This document shows, piece after piece, positions 52,236 through 60,846 of a stretch of 64,000 nt of DNA; position 1 is the stretch's first letter; each line of letters starts with the position of its first letter. Location: positions 71,065 through 135,064 of the forward strand of contig CAKUSP010000005.1 in the NCBI GenBank assembly GCA_934680015.1. Reading direction: 5' to 3'. The stretch is from an uncultured Bacteroidales bacterium (GTDB lineage: Bacteria > Bacteroidota > Bacteroidia > Bacteroidales > UBA932). Under the pieces are notes generated by a model, which worked only from the letters and a program-made list of their open reading frames with translations, was not told where the DNA came from and made no database searches. A program made the translations under genes and the position numbers.

Positions 52236-53659
52236 TGTTGATTTTCATTTATATAGTATCTGTAGCGATTTTTCTGTTATCCATATTTTATTATATGGAT
52301 ATGTTTCAGCAGAATTCGTATAGGTTAGAGCGTTATTGGAGATGGTTTAGGCGACATCCTTTACCAGAGGTATTTAGAAAAGCCAAGGTCAAATTCTGTT
52401 TCACTCGGCGGATGAAACGTCTTTTTGTCGTGGAGCTACTTCTAGAAGGAATGCTATGTGTTGTTAGTCCTTGGACAGCATTAGCAGGAGCTGTTTTATC
52501 TAGTTTTGTGTTAATGGTATCGGCTATTTTGTTAAATCCTTTAGAGAAGTCAATATCACGATGGTATCTAAGTGATGCAAAGAAAAAATTGGCTGCTCAT
52601 AAAGGATTAATAATAATTGGCATTACAGGAAGTTATGGAAAGACGAGCACAAAGAATTTTCTATATAGGGTATTAAGCGAGAAATACAATGTCTTGATGA
52701 CTCCAGGTAATTTTAATACCACTATGGGTGTTGTGCGAACGATAAGAGAGCACTTGGAACCTTTCCATCAGGTATTTATCGTAGAGATGGGAGCAAAGCA
52801 ACCAGGAGATATTAAGGAAATATGCGATTTGGTTCATCCAAGTATAGGTATAGTAACTGCAGTGGGGGAGATGCATCTTGAGACATTCAAGACATTGGCC
52901 AATATTCAGAAAACCAAGTTTGAACTTGTGGATTCGCTTCCATCCGATGGATACGCCGTGATTAATGCAGAATCTAAAGGAATCGCAGAGTATGATAATG
53001 TGCCATCGCATTGTAGAGTAGAAAGTTATGGAATAGACACACATAGATGTAGTGCTAGAGCAGCGAATATCTTGTATACAAATAGTGGGATGGAATTTGA
53101 TTTCATAGATTTCGACGGAAAGGAACACTATCAGACTCACCTGTTGGGCGATAGTAATGTGCTTAATCTATGTGCCGCAATTATGGTTGGTAAATACTTA
53201 GGGGTCGATGCAGAACATATGAAACGTGCTGTTCTAAAGATCCAACCTGTAGAGCATAGAATGAGCGTAAGTAGAAAAGGAGGTCTGGTAATTATCGATG
53301 ATGCATATAACTCAAACCCTCAAGGAGCGTCAATGGCTTTAGATGTACTTCATTCTATGCCAGTACCTAATGGTGCATATCGCGTGGTGATTACTCCTGG
53401 ATTTGTCGAGATGGGAGATAAGCAATACGCTGAATGTAAAATGCTTGGCGCTAAAGTGGCCACATGCGCTGATGTGCTTGTGATAGTAAATAAAACCAAC
53501 AGGAAAGCTATAATGGAAGGAGCGAAAGAGGCTGGAATGCCAGACACGTGCATAATATGTGCGGATAATTTGTCATTGGCCGTAAAAGAATCGTCTAAAT
53601 GGATGATTGCTGGATCTGTCGTGCTTTATGAAAACGATTTGCCAGATATGTTTAATTAA
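52235..53659 (+). CDS. Membrane-anchored MurF-like Mur ligase
   Basis: A 474-residue Mur-ligase-family protein. In place of the normal MurF substrate-binding N-domain it has two hydrophobic segments (about 1-22 and 66-105) linked by a basic stretch. The central ATPase domain has GITGSYGKTSTKNF (about 127-140), NFNTTMGVVRTI, IVEMGAKQPGDI and TAVGEMHLETF; the C-domain has VEHRMSVSRKGGLVIIDDAY, then NSNPQG and PGFVEMGDKQYAE. MurF adds D-Ala-D-Ala to the UDP-MurNAc-tripeptide. Whether this version acts on the same substrate or on a membrane-bound precursor is open. It starts on the last base of the hydrolase stop, and a Ddl-type ligase follows. Confidence 0.82.
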   Translation: MLIFIYIVSVAIFLLSIFYYMDMFQQNSYRLERYWRWFRRHPLPEVFRKAKVKFCFTRRMKRLFVVELLLEGMLCVVSPWTALAGAVLSSFVLMVSAILLNPLEKSISRWYLSDAKKKLAAHKGLIIIGITGSYGKTSTKNFLYRVLSEKYNVLMTPGNFNTTMGVVRTIREHLEPFHQVFIVEMGAKQPGDIKEICDLVHPSIGIVTAVGEMHLETFKTLANIQKTKFELVDSLPSDGYAVINAESKGIAEYDNVPSHCRVESYGIDTHRCSARAANILYTNSGMEFDFIDFDGKEHYQTHLLGDSNVLNLCAAIMVGKYLGVDAEHMKRAVLKIQPVEHRMSVSRKGGLVIIDDAYNSNPQGASMALDVLHSMPVPNGAYRVVITPGFVEMGDKQYAECKMLGAKVATCADVLVIVNKTNRKAIMEGAKEAGMPDTCIICADNLSLAVKESSKWMIAGSVVLYENDLPDMFN

Positions 53660-53706
53660 GAAACATGAAATAGTGTAAAATAAAGAAAGTTTTCAAATTA
53701 AAGGAT

Positions 53707-54909
53707 ATGAAAATCACAGTGGGTGTCCTTTTCGGAGGACGATCAGTTGAGAATGAAATTTCGGTAGTGACTGCTTCTCAGGTCATAGAATCGATGGATA
53801 GGGAGAAATATAATATTGTTCCTATTTATATTTCCAAGTCAGGGAAATGGTACACAGGTGCGAATCTTTTGGATTTAAAGAGGTATAAAGACATGCCTTC
53901 GTTATTGAAAAGTTGTACCGAAGTATATTTTAAGTCTATATATGGAGATAAAAACCTCTATTCTACTCACGGCTTTTTAGGTATGCAGAAAGTTATTGCT
54001 AAAATAGATACTGTACTTCCTACTCTTCATGGAACTAACTGTGAAGATGGAACTCTGCAAGGAGTTTTGGAGACTATAGGAATTCCATATGCAGGATGTA
54101 ATACTTTCTCGTCGGCAAATGGTATGGATAAGATAGCTATGAAACAGATTTTACGAGATAGTGGCATCTCTGTAGTGGATTTCGTGTGGTTTACAGATAA
54201 GGAATGGGATGAGAATAGAAAAGGGGTTATTGAAAAAGTAGAAAAAGTCCTTAAATATCCAGTGATAGTAAAACCGGCAAATTCTGGTTCTAGCGTGGGA
54301 ATTTCACCTGTGCATAGTCGTGCTGACTTAGAGGATGCGATAGATAATGCGGCTCAGTTTACAACTCGAATAATAGTTGAACATATGCTTTTAAGTCTAA
54401 AGGAAGTTAATTGCTCCGTTCGAGGGGACTATTACCACTGCGAACCATCGGTGTGCGAAGTGCCACTACGAAGTGGGGAGATTTTGAGTTATTCCGATAA
54501 ATATCAAGGTGGTGGGGCAAAAGGAGCAAAGGGAGGAGCAAAAGGTGTCAAATATGGTACCAAATTTTCTGGTGCCAAGGGGATGAGCTCCCTAAAAAGA
54601 GAATTGCCGGCTAATATACCTCAAACTACTACAGAACTTGTTCAGGATTATGCAGTCAAGACTTTTAAAATACTTGGATGTGAGGGACTTGCCCGTATAG
54701 ATTTAATGATAGATCAAGAGAATGGCAGAGTTTATGTTAACGAAATTAACACCATCCCTGGTTCGCTTTCTTCTTATTTATGGGAATATACTGGGGTGCC
54801 ATTTTCAAAGGTAATAGATGATCTTATAGCGCGCTCTTTTGAAAGGGCCAGGGAATCTTCATTCAAGACAGTGGATTTCGGGGGTAATATCTTTGCTTCT
54901 AGTAAGTAG
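53707..54909 (+). CDS. D-alanine--D-alanine ligase family protein with AKG-rich insertion
   Basis: A 400-residue ATP-grasp ligase. Expected Ddl motifs are present: GVLFGGRSVENEISVVTA (about 6-23), the substrate loop LPTLHGTNCEDGTLQG, YPVIVKPANSGSSVGIS and the metal-binding YVNEINTIPGSLSSYLWE. Between the DKYQGGG and the GMSSLKRELPA parts of the active-site-covering loop there is an extra ~25-residue stretch of AKG/GAKG repeats (about 269-293), encoded by repetitive DNA at 54513-54585. This should make the loop longer than usual. Pairing with the MurF-like ligase suggests the two make and add a wall-peptide dipeptide, perhaps not D-Ala-D-Ala. Confidence 0.85.
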   Translation: MKITVGVLFGGRSVENEISVVTASQVIESMDREKYNIVPIYISKSGKWYTGANLLDLKRYKDMPSLLKSCTEVYFKSIYGDKNLYSTHGFLGMQKVIAKIDTVLPTLHGTNCEDGTLQGVLETIGIPYAGCNTFSSANGMDKIAMKQILRDSGISVVDFVWFTDKEWDENRKGVIEKVEKVLKYPVIVKPANSGSSVGISPVHSRADLEDAIDNAAQFTTRIIVEHMLLSLKEVNCSVRGDYYHCEPSVCEVPLRSGEILSYSDKYQGGGAKGAKGGAKGVKYGTKFSGAKGMSSLKRELPANIPQTTTELVQDYAVKTFKILGCEGLARIDLMIDQENGRVYVNEINTIPGSLSSYLWEYTGVPFSKVIDDLIARSFERARESSFKTVDFGGNIFASSK

Positions 54910-55742
54910 TGAGCATAAAAGGTTTTATAGATAAATCGGTATTTGCCCTTCGCTCACTTTATCCTCTTGATGAAGCGAGAAATATAGTTTCGTTGTTACT
55001 TTGTTCAAGATTAGGGCTTAAACCATGGGAGTTAGTACTCCGTTATCCTTTGGAGTTACCTATCTGTTTGGAAGAAGATATGGCTAGGCTCTTGAAAGGC
55101 GAACCTGTACAGTATGTAATAGGGTGGAGTGAATTTTATGGGAGGCACTTTCGCGTGGATCCAAACGTTTTGATTCCAAGACCAGAAACAGAGCAGATGG
55201 TAGACATGGCCTTGAGGCTAAACTCACCAGCACATTCAAAGGTTATAGACCTATGCACAGGAAGTGGGGTTATAGCATGGACTATGGCTCTTGAAAGACC
55301 TGATTTCGAAGTTACTGCTGTGGATATAAGTCCGGGAGCCCTTAGTGTGGCACAAAATCAGTTCTCTGCCGAACATTCTCCTAAGTTTATGCGAGGCGAT
55401 GTGCTTAATGAATCTTTTATGCGGGGCCTAGGAAAGTATGATTTACTTTTAAGTAATCCGCCTTACATAATGGATATGGAAAAAAATTCGATGCGGGCCA
55501 ATGTATTAAATTATGAGCCTTCAATAGCATTGTTCGTTAAGGATGATGATCCTTTGGTCTTTTACAAGTCAATAGCTCGGTGTTCTCGGTTTTTGCTAAG
55601 TAATGGAGGAGTGGGGATAGTGGAAATAAACGAGTCATTAGGAGAGGAAACAGCTGAAGTATTTATGAAGGAGGGACTGAAAGATGTGGGCATTTTTAAG
55701 GATTACTATGCAAAAATGCGTTTCGTAACGTTTAAAAATTAA
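54909..55742 (+). CDS. prmC: Release factor glutamine methyltransferase PrmC
   Basis: PrmC methylates the GGQ glutamine of peptide release factors. The 277-residue protein has the N-terminal helical domain with GEPVQYVIGWSEFYG, then FRVDPNVLIPRPETEQ, the SAM motif VIDLCTGSGVIA (about 112) and the diagnostic NPPY in LLSNPPYIM (about 184). It begins at a GTG that overlaps the previous stop codon by one base, so it is translationally coupled to the Ddl-type gene. A strong terminator follows. Confidence 0.96.
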   Translation: MSIKGFIDKSVFALRSLYPLDEARNIVSLLLCSRLGLKPWELVLRYPLELPICLEEDMARLLKGEPVQYVIGWSEFYGRHFRVDPNVLIPRPETEQMVDMALRLNSPAHSKVIDLCTGSGVIAWTMALERPDFEVTAVDISPGALSVAQNQFSAEHSPKFMRGDVLNESFMRGLGKYDLLLSNPPYIMDMEKNSMRANVLNYEPSIALFVKDDDPLVFYKSIARCSRFLLSNGGVGIVEINESLGEETAEVFMKEGLKDVGIFKDYYAKMRFVTFKN

Positions 55743-55769
55743 CTTTAAAAGACTTATAATTAATCATAT

Positions 55770-55811
55770 AAAAATTATCCGTGTAAACGCTTTTTTACAC
55801 GGATAATTTTT
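55770..55811. terminator. Strong terminator after prmC
   Basis: A perfect 18-bp stem, AAAAATTATCCGTGTAAA (55770-55787) with its complement at 55794-55811 and a six-base loop, ends in a T-run. It closes the hydrolase-Mur-Ddl-prmC unit. Confidence 0.92.
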
Positions 55812-55844
55812 ATTCACTTTGCAAGTAGAAAAATACATGTTGTG

Positions 55845-57020
55845 ATGAGAAAAACTATGATTAACTTCGGCAGGATAATTTTTGCTTTTCTTTTAATTCT
55901 GCCTTCATGCAGTAAATCCGGGTCACATTCTAATTACTTGCTTATTCCGGATCCAGATAATACCACGCAGACGTTCAGTTTCGGGCTGGATCAAGTGGCT
56001 CGGGTTTTTGCTGCATTGGATATTGAACCCCGTCAGATGCAAGAGGTATTTTCTGCTGTGGAGTCATCTTCTACAAGAGGATATGACGAAGAATATACTA
56101 TGCGTCAGCTTTTTCAGGCTCCAGGCTGTGGAGTAGGGGAAAATGGTGTGACTAAGGCCGGTTTATATGAAAGGCCACTACGAGAGATGCTACGTGAGTA
56201 TCTTTATTCTGCATCTGAAACTAAGGGTATTTCTTTTTCTCCAGAAGAATTTCTAGAAGAATTAGAAGAGTCGGATCTCCAGATATATTGGCCGTATTCG
56301 GAGGATTGGGATGGAGATAAATTACCTATAATAACATATGATCCTGGATACGGCTCATCGTATAATTATGGTTATAAGTTGATTGTAGACGAAAGCGGTA
56401 ATAGACGGGTGGAAACTATATACGTGGATGAAAAAATAGCTATGAATGAGCCTGTCTGGGTTATTAACTCTAACACGGATGCGGAAAACACGCCACTGCC
56501 ACTTTATATACCATCATCAGAAGGTGGAAAAACTGAGCCGAAAGCTATGAATCGGGTATTAAGGATGAAGAGCTTTACGATGTTACGTCATTACGATTCG
56601 TGGTTTCAAGGCGCATCAGAATTCTTTATAAAGTGTGGCAGTGTTAATGGGTTTAGTGCTAGCACCGAGGCTGAATTAAAACTGTATTCACCAAGTGTCA
56701 CTGATTTCATGGTAGTGGTGAAGCGTAAATATCTAAAAGAGGAGAGAGAGTATAATGCCATTATTTTAACCAACTTCACGAATCAGTTAGAAAATCTCGC
56801 TTTTTTAGTAACTGAAGATGATGGCGGAACTAGTACTTCATGGAAGTGTTCAGCTACGGTAAAGATTAAGTCAAAAAGTTATGGGTTCGATGTAGACATT
56901 CCATATAAGACTAATGACGATATTGTTTGGCGGGGACAACTTTCATCTAACTTCTTTCAGTCAGAAGACGTGGTGACTGGACGTTTTGGAGATGTCGTCA
57001 TTAAGTTTGCTTTAGACTGA
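55845..57020 (+). CDS. Lipoprotein of unknown function
   Basis: A 391-residue protein with a signal sequence and lipobox LPSC (Cys near 22). The next part (about 45-145) is helical and begins FSFGLDQVARVFAALDIEPR; the C-terminal part (about 240-390) is strand-rich, like a carbohydrate-binding or beta-sandwich domain, and ends GRFGDVVIKFALD. I recognise no family. I prefer the ATG at 55845 over the GTG directly before it. It has its own terminator upstream and is separated from the Nif3 gene by 57 bases, so it may be a single-gene unit. Confidence 0.6.
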   Translation: MRKTMINFGRIIFAFLLILPSCSKSGSHSNYLLIPDPDNTTQTFSFGLDQVARVFAALDIEPRQMQEVFSAVESSSTRGYDEEYTMRQLFQAPGCGVGENGVTKAGLYERPLREMLREYLYSASETKGISFSPEEFLEELEESDLQIYWPYSEDWDGDKLPIITYDPGYGSSYNYGYKLIVDESGNRRVETIYVDEKIAMNEPVWVINSNTDAENTPLPLYIPSSEGGKTEPKAMNRVLRMKSFTMLRHYDSWFQGASEFFIKCGSVNGFSASTEAELKLYSPSVTDFMVVVKRKYLKEEREYNAIILTNFTNQLENLAFLVTEDDGGTSTSWKCSATVKIKSKSYGFDVDIPYKTNDDIVWRGQLSSNFFQSEDVVTGRFGDVVIKFALD

Positions 57021-57077
57021 GAAGCTGTTTTGAAATGATTCCTGAAATTAGCGTTCTTTTTCGTATATTCGCACGAT

Positions 57078-57854
57078 ATGAAAGTGCGCGATATAGAAGA
57101 TATAATAGAGTCTCTTGCTCCATTGGAACTTCAAGAGAGCTATGATAATTCTGGACTTCAAGTCGGGATTGAACAAGATGAAGTGAAAGGAGTTTTGGTA
57201 TGCTTGGATATCACTGAAGATATAATAAGTGAGGCACGCAGAAAGGGATGTAATCTAGTGGTTTCACATCATCCGTTGATATTTCGAGCTCTTAAATGTG
57301 TAAGTGATTATACTTATCAGCAGCGGTGTGTTCGTGAGGCTATTTCGTCAGGAATTTCGTTATATTCTGCTCATACTAATCTAGATAATGCTCGTGGAGG
57401 TGTTAATTTCAAATTGGCAGAAAAAATAGGATTGCGAAATGTTGAGTGGCTCTCTGCTCTAACAGGTAAAGATGCAGGAAGTGGACTTGTTGGAGAACTG
57501 CCAGAATCACAGAATGTCGAAGATTTTTTGATTAAGATAAAAGAACTTTTTGGGGTGCATGCCTTAAGATATTCAGCAACATCAAAAAAGAGTATATTTC
57601 GCGTGGCTGTATGTGGGGGAGCAGGTAGTTTTTTGATGGAAGAGGCTATGCGTCAACATGCCGATTGTTTTATAACGGGCGAATTTCACTATCACGACTA
57701 CTTTGAGACAGGAGATATGATGCTAGTTTCTCTTGGACATTATGAGAGTGAAAAATTCACCATAGAATTACTTTCCGATTTACTACGGTCGAAGTTCACT
57801 AGTTTAAGAGTGGTGCCTACAGAATTGAATACAAATCCGATAATGACATTATGA
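57078..57854 (+). CDS. Nif3-like dinuclear metal center protein
   Basis: A 258-residue member of the Nif3/YbgI (GTP cyclohydrolase I type 2-like) family. The metal ligands are in VVSHHPLIF (His-His, about 62), AHTNLDNARGG (His and Asp) and the C-terminal SLGHYESEKF (His and Glu). The N-terminal LAPLELQESYDNSGLQVG is typical. Biochemical function in bacteria is unsettled. TATATTCG, one base off the -7 consensus, lies at 57064-57071, only 6 bases before the ATG. It overlaps the next gene by 4 bases. Confidence 0.92.
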   Translation: MKVRDIEDIIESLAPLELQESYDNSGLQVGIEQDEVKGVLVCLDITEDIISEARRKGCNLVVSHHPLIFRALKCVSDYTYQQRCVREAISSGISLYSAHTNLDNARGGVNFKLAEKIGLRNVEWLSALTGKDAGSGLVGELPESQNVEDFLIKIKELFGVHALRYSATSKKSIFRVAVCGGAGSFLMEEAMRQHADCFITGEFHYHDYFETGDMMLVSLGHYESEKFTIELLSDLLRSKFTSLRVVPTELNTNPIMTL

Positions 57855-60259
57855 GAGACAGGGTTCTATTCATTTTGTTTATAGTGGCTCTAATTCTACC
57901 ATTGCATGTATCGGGACAGTCGATACCTAAGTTAAAGCGTGCAGAAGAGGTTCAAACTGGGGCTTTTCCTAATGGTATAGAATACTATTTCGTTGCGAAT
58001 CCGCCTGTTGCAAGTCGTGTAGATTTCGCCCTATTGCAGATAGGCGATTTTACGCCTGAGGATACTAGGCAGTGCTTCGCTCAACTTGAACATATAAATG
58101 CTGAGGAATTTCTTTCAAGAAATGGCGTCCCATATACTGAAGATGGTGTAGTGTCTTATTATGATGGGGCTAGGGTTTTTAGATTCCCTGATATTAATCT
58201 AAAGGATAGGATGACCGCTGATAGCACCTTTTTAATGATGCTGGATTTGATGCAATTATCCGATGGCCCACAGACTATAATTGCATGTGGTGATATTGAC
58301 AAGAGCGAATTTGTTGAGCGATTTAGTACACTTAGTTTAGTTATTCCTCATATTCAAGATCGTGAATATGAAAGCTCTATTCCACGTGATGGCTCGGTTT
58401 TCAGAAAGGATACGGAAAAAGGTCGTGTGATCTTTTCATTTCAGCAGGGCTCAGCAAGTAGAGAACAAGCAGGAACGGCTATTCCTTTAGTTTCCGAGTA
58501 TCTTTATCTTCAGTTGAGAAATATACTTTGTGATAGGATAAATCTATCGTTTAGACAAGAGGAGATCCCTTTTTTTATAGAAAGGGAAAAAAACGAAATA
58601 GAAATAGTTTTTAGTAAAGAATTTGATGACAAGGCAAAGGGATTGATAAATACTGCTCTTTCAGATCTGGCCAATGGTGGTGCGAGTATCGAGGAGTTAA
58701 CATATGCGAAGAACTTAGCTTTGCCAGAGATTATAGCTAATGGATTAAAACAGGGAAAACCTAATTCTTTTTATGTTGAAAAGTGTATATCGTCTATATT
58801 GACAGGAAGTAACATGGCTTCAGAAGAGACGATAAAGAGTTTCTTCTCACATAGACGGATATCAGATAAGCGAGAATTGGAACTGTTTAATAATTATGTT
58901 TCTGCTTTTTTGGGAAAGGAATATCCTGAATTTGTGGAATTTGAATATAAAAGACAGACTTTCCCAGATGTCAATGCAGCATTGAAGGTGGCGACGAAGT
59001 CGGTTAAATTGGCCAATTCGACTACAGACCCTTTGACAGGGGGAAAGTATTGGATTTTTAGCAATGGTGTTAGAGTAGTGTACAAATACTTGCCTAATGT
59101 GGAAGGATTTAACTTTAGCGTAGCACTAAGAGGTGGCGCATCGTCCATGGTAAATCTTTATCCTGTAGAAAGTAGATTCTTATCGGATATGTTTGAGTTG
59201 AATAGGTATGCTGGAATCGAAGGTTATGAATTCAAACAGATGCTTAGAATGAAAGGTGTAGATATTCACGAGGATGTATCTTTGGAAAATATGGTGATAG
59301 GAGGTAGTGCCGACTCGGACGAGTTGGATACTGTCTTAAAGATGCTTGTTAAAGTGGCCTATGAACGCTATCCTGATGAGAAAGCCTTCGAATTTTACAG
59401 AAAATGTCAGAGATTACGCTCGGACGAAGAACTTCCATCTATTTATGCTGTTATGGACAGTTTGATGTGCCCTGGATATGAATATCGTAATAATAGTTCG
59501 GCATACAATATAAAAGATGGATTGGTAGATAGGGCAGACCAGTTCTTTAATATGAGGTTTTCAAATATGAGTGATGGCGTGTTCATATTTATAGGTAATG
59601 TTACGGAGGAGAATATGCTTTCCTCGCTGACGCATTATCTTGGGAATTTTGATACTTCTGGGCCATACGCATTACGAGAAAGGGTTCATTATGATTTTTA
59701 TAGCGGTCGTACTACATATATTGTAAATGGAAGTGATCCGAGTGTGAACATGTCTGCTATGGGGTTAATACCTGTAACAATCGAAAATTATCTAACTTTT
59801 TTATTGGCTAAGGAAGCCATTAGCAGGCAGTTTGCTAAGAGTCTTTACCCTGTGGGAATGTACGCGCAGGTTAGTGGACGGCTAGATATTTTTCCTGTGG
59901 AGAGGTTCTCCTTTTATATTACACTACGACCGTGCTCTCAGGATGGATTGCCCGAAGATGTAAGTGTCCAAGATCCTATGGATGCTATAAAGGAGGTTAG
60001 AGAGGTTTTTTCTAAAATGCAGTACATCATAATCTCCGACGAGGAATTTGCAAGTTATAAGGATATTGTAAGTAGGTCAATAGCCTACACTTTGTCGTCC
60101 TCATCTGGTATGATGGAGTATGCCTTAAGTCGCTATTCGGATGGGCGCGATTTGACTTCAAATTATAAAAAGGTGTTAGATGGGATAGTGATAGATGACT
60201 TAAGGTGGATTTTAGAAGAGATTATTTCGTCAGGAATTGTTGAATATATAGTAAAGTAA
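57851..60259 (+). CDS. M16 peptidase-like exported protein without zinc motif
   Basis: An 802-residue protein with a signal peptide (to about VSGQS). The layout resembles M16 (pitrilysin/processing peptidase) proteins: an N-terminal strand region with GAFPNGIEYYFVANP, a middle domain, then a second half restarting with IFSNGVRVVYKYLPNVEGFN, FSVALRGGASSM. The catalytic HxxEH is missing: the helix where it should lie reads CFAQLEHINAEEFLSRNG. It may be a non-catalytic partner or a decoy subunit, as in heteromeric M16 complexes. It starts 4 bases inside the Nif3 gene and adjoins DUF3109 by one base. Confidence 0.65.
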   Translation: MRDRVLFILFIVALILPLHVSGQSIPKLKRAEEVQTGAFPNGIEYYFVANPPVASRVDFALLQIGDFTPEDTRQCFAQLEHINAEEFLSRNGVPYTEDGVVSYYDGARVFRFPDINLKDRMTADSTFLMMLDLMQLSDGPQTIIACGDIDKSEFVERFSTLSLVIPHIQDREYESSIPRDGSVFRKDTEKGRVIFSFQQGSASREQAGTAIPLVSEYLYLQLRNILCDRINLSFRQEEIPFFIEREKNEIEIVFSKEFDDKAKGLINTALSDLANGGASIEELTYAKNLALPEIIANGLKQGKPNSFYVEKCISSILTGSNMASEETIKSFFSHRRISDKRELELFNNYVSAFLGKEYPEFVEFEYKRQTFPDVNAALKVATKSVKLANSTTDPLTGGKYWIFSNGVRVVYKYLPNVEGFNFSVALRGGASSMVNLYPVESRFLSDMFELNRYAGIEGYEFKQMLRMKGVDIHEDVSLENMVIGGSADSDELDTVLKMLVKVAYERYPDEKAFEFYRKCQRLRSDEELPSIYAVMDSLMCPGYEYRNNSSAYNIKDGLVDRADQFFNMRFSNMSDGVFIFIGNVTEENMLSSLTHYLGNFDTSGPYALRERVHYDFYSGRTTYIVNGSDPSVNMSAMGLIPVTIENYLTFLLAKEAISRQFAKSLYPVGMYAQVSGRLDIFPVERFSFYITLRPCSQDGLPEDVSVQDPMDAIKEVREVFSKMQYIIISDEEFASYKDIVSRSIAYTLSSSSGMMEYALSRYSDGRDLTSNYKKVLDGIVIDDLRWILEEIISSGIVEYIVK

Positions 60260-60846
60260 TGTTAAACGACAGATTTGGGACAATAGTGGAAATCGGTGAT
60301 ATCCTCGTATCGGAGGATGTTATCTGTGAGTATTTTGCCTGTGATTATAATAAGTGCAAGGGTGAGTGTTGTATAGAGGGCGATTCGGGGGCTCCTGTCA
60401 GTGAAAGTGAAATAGAAGGGTTGGAAGCAGGTTATTCACAATATTCAGCACTTATGAGTGAAAAGGGTAAGGAAGCTGTTAGAAAAAATGGCTTTTTTAC
60501 AATAGATAGAGATGGTGACATCGTAACACCACTTGTCGAAGGCGTTACTTCAGAATGTGCATATACGCACTTTCTGTCAGATGGTTCATGTCTTTGTGCC
60601 ATAGAGTGCTGTCATCTAACGAAGCCGATTTCGTGCAGTTTGTATCCCATTCGAGTTGTGGAACTAGGAGGTGGTAGAAAGGGCTTAAATTTACATCGTC
60701 AGCGTATATGTAAGGATGCTTTTAGAAAGGGAAGAGAGCAGGGCATTAGGGTTTATCAGTTTTTGAAAGGTCCTTTGACCCAAGCCTTTGGTGAAGAATT
60801 TTATGAAGCCTTGGAGCAGGCTGCAAAACATATATTACAGATATGA
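60259..60846 (+). CDS. DUF3109-family cysteine-rich protein
   Basis: A 195-residue protein with the cysteine pattern of the DUF3109/YkgJ-like group: YFACDYNKCKGECCIEGDSG near residue 25, CAYTHFLSDGSCLCAIECC near 95, SCSLYPIRVVEL and the late RQRICKDAF. Such proteins probably bind a metal or Fe-S cluster; function is unknown. It shares one base with the preceding stop and its end overlaps the next gene by 4 bases, so the Nif3-to-aminopeptidase genes form a tightly packed operon. Confidence 0.85.
   Translation: MLNDRFGTIVEIGDILVSEDVICEYFACDYNKCKGECCIEGDSGAPVSESEIEGLEAGYSQYSALMSEKGKEAVRKNGFFTIDRDGDIVTPLVEGVTSECAYTHFLSDGSCLCAIECCHLTKPISCSLYPIRVVELGGGRKGLNLHRQRICKDAFRKGREQGIRVYQFLKGPLTQAFGEEFYEALEQAAKHILQI

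Noticed and set aside
52673..53140. 155-codon frame opposite the MurF-like gene
   Set aside because: Shadow of a conserved gene; composition typical of an antisense frame.
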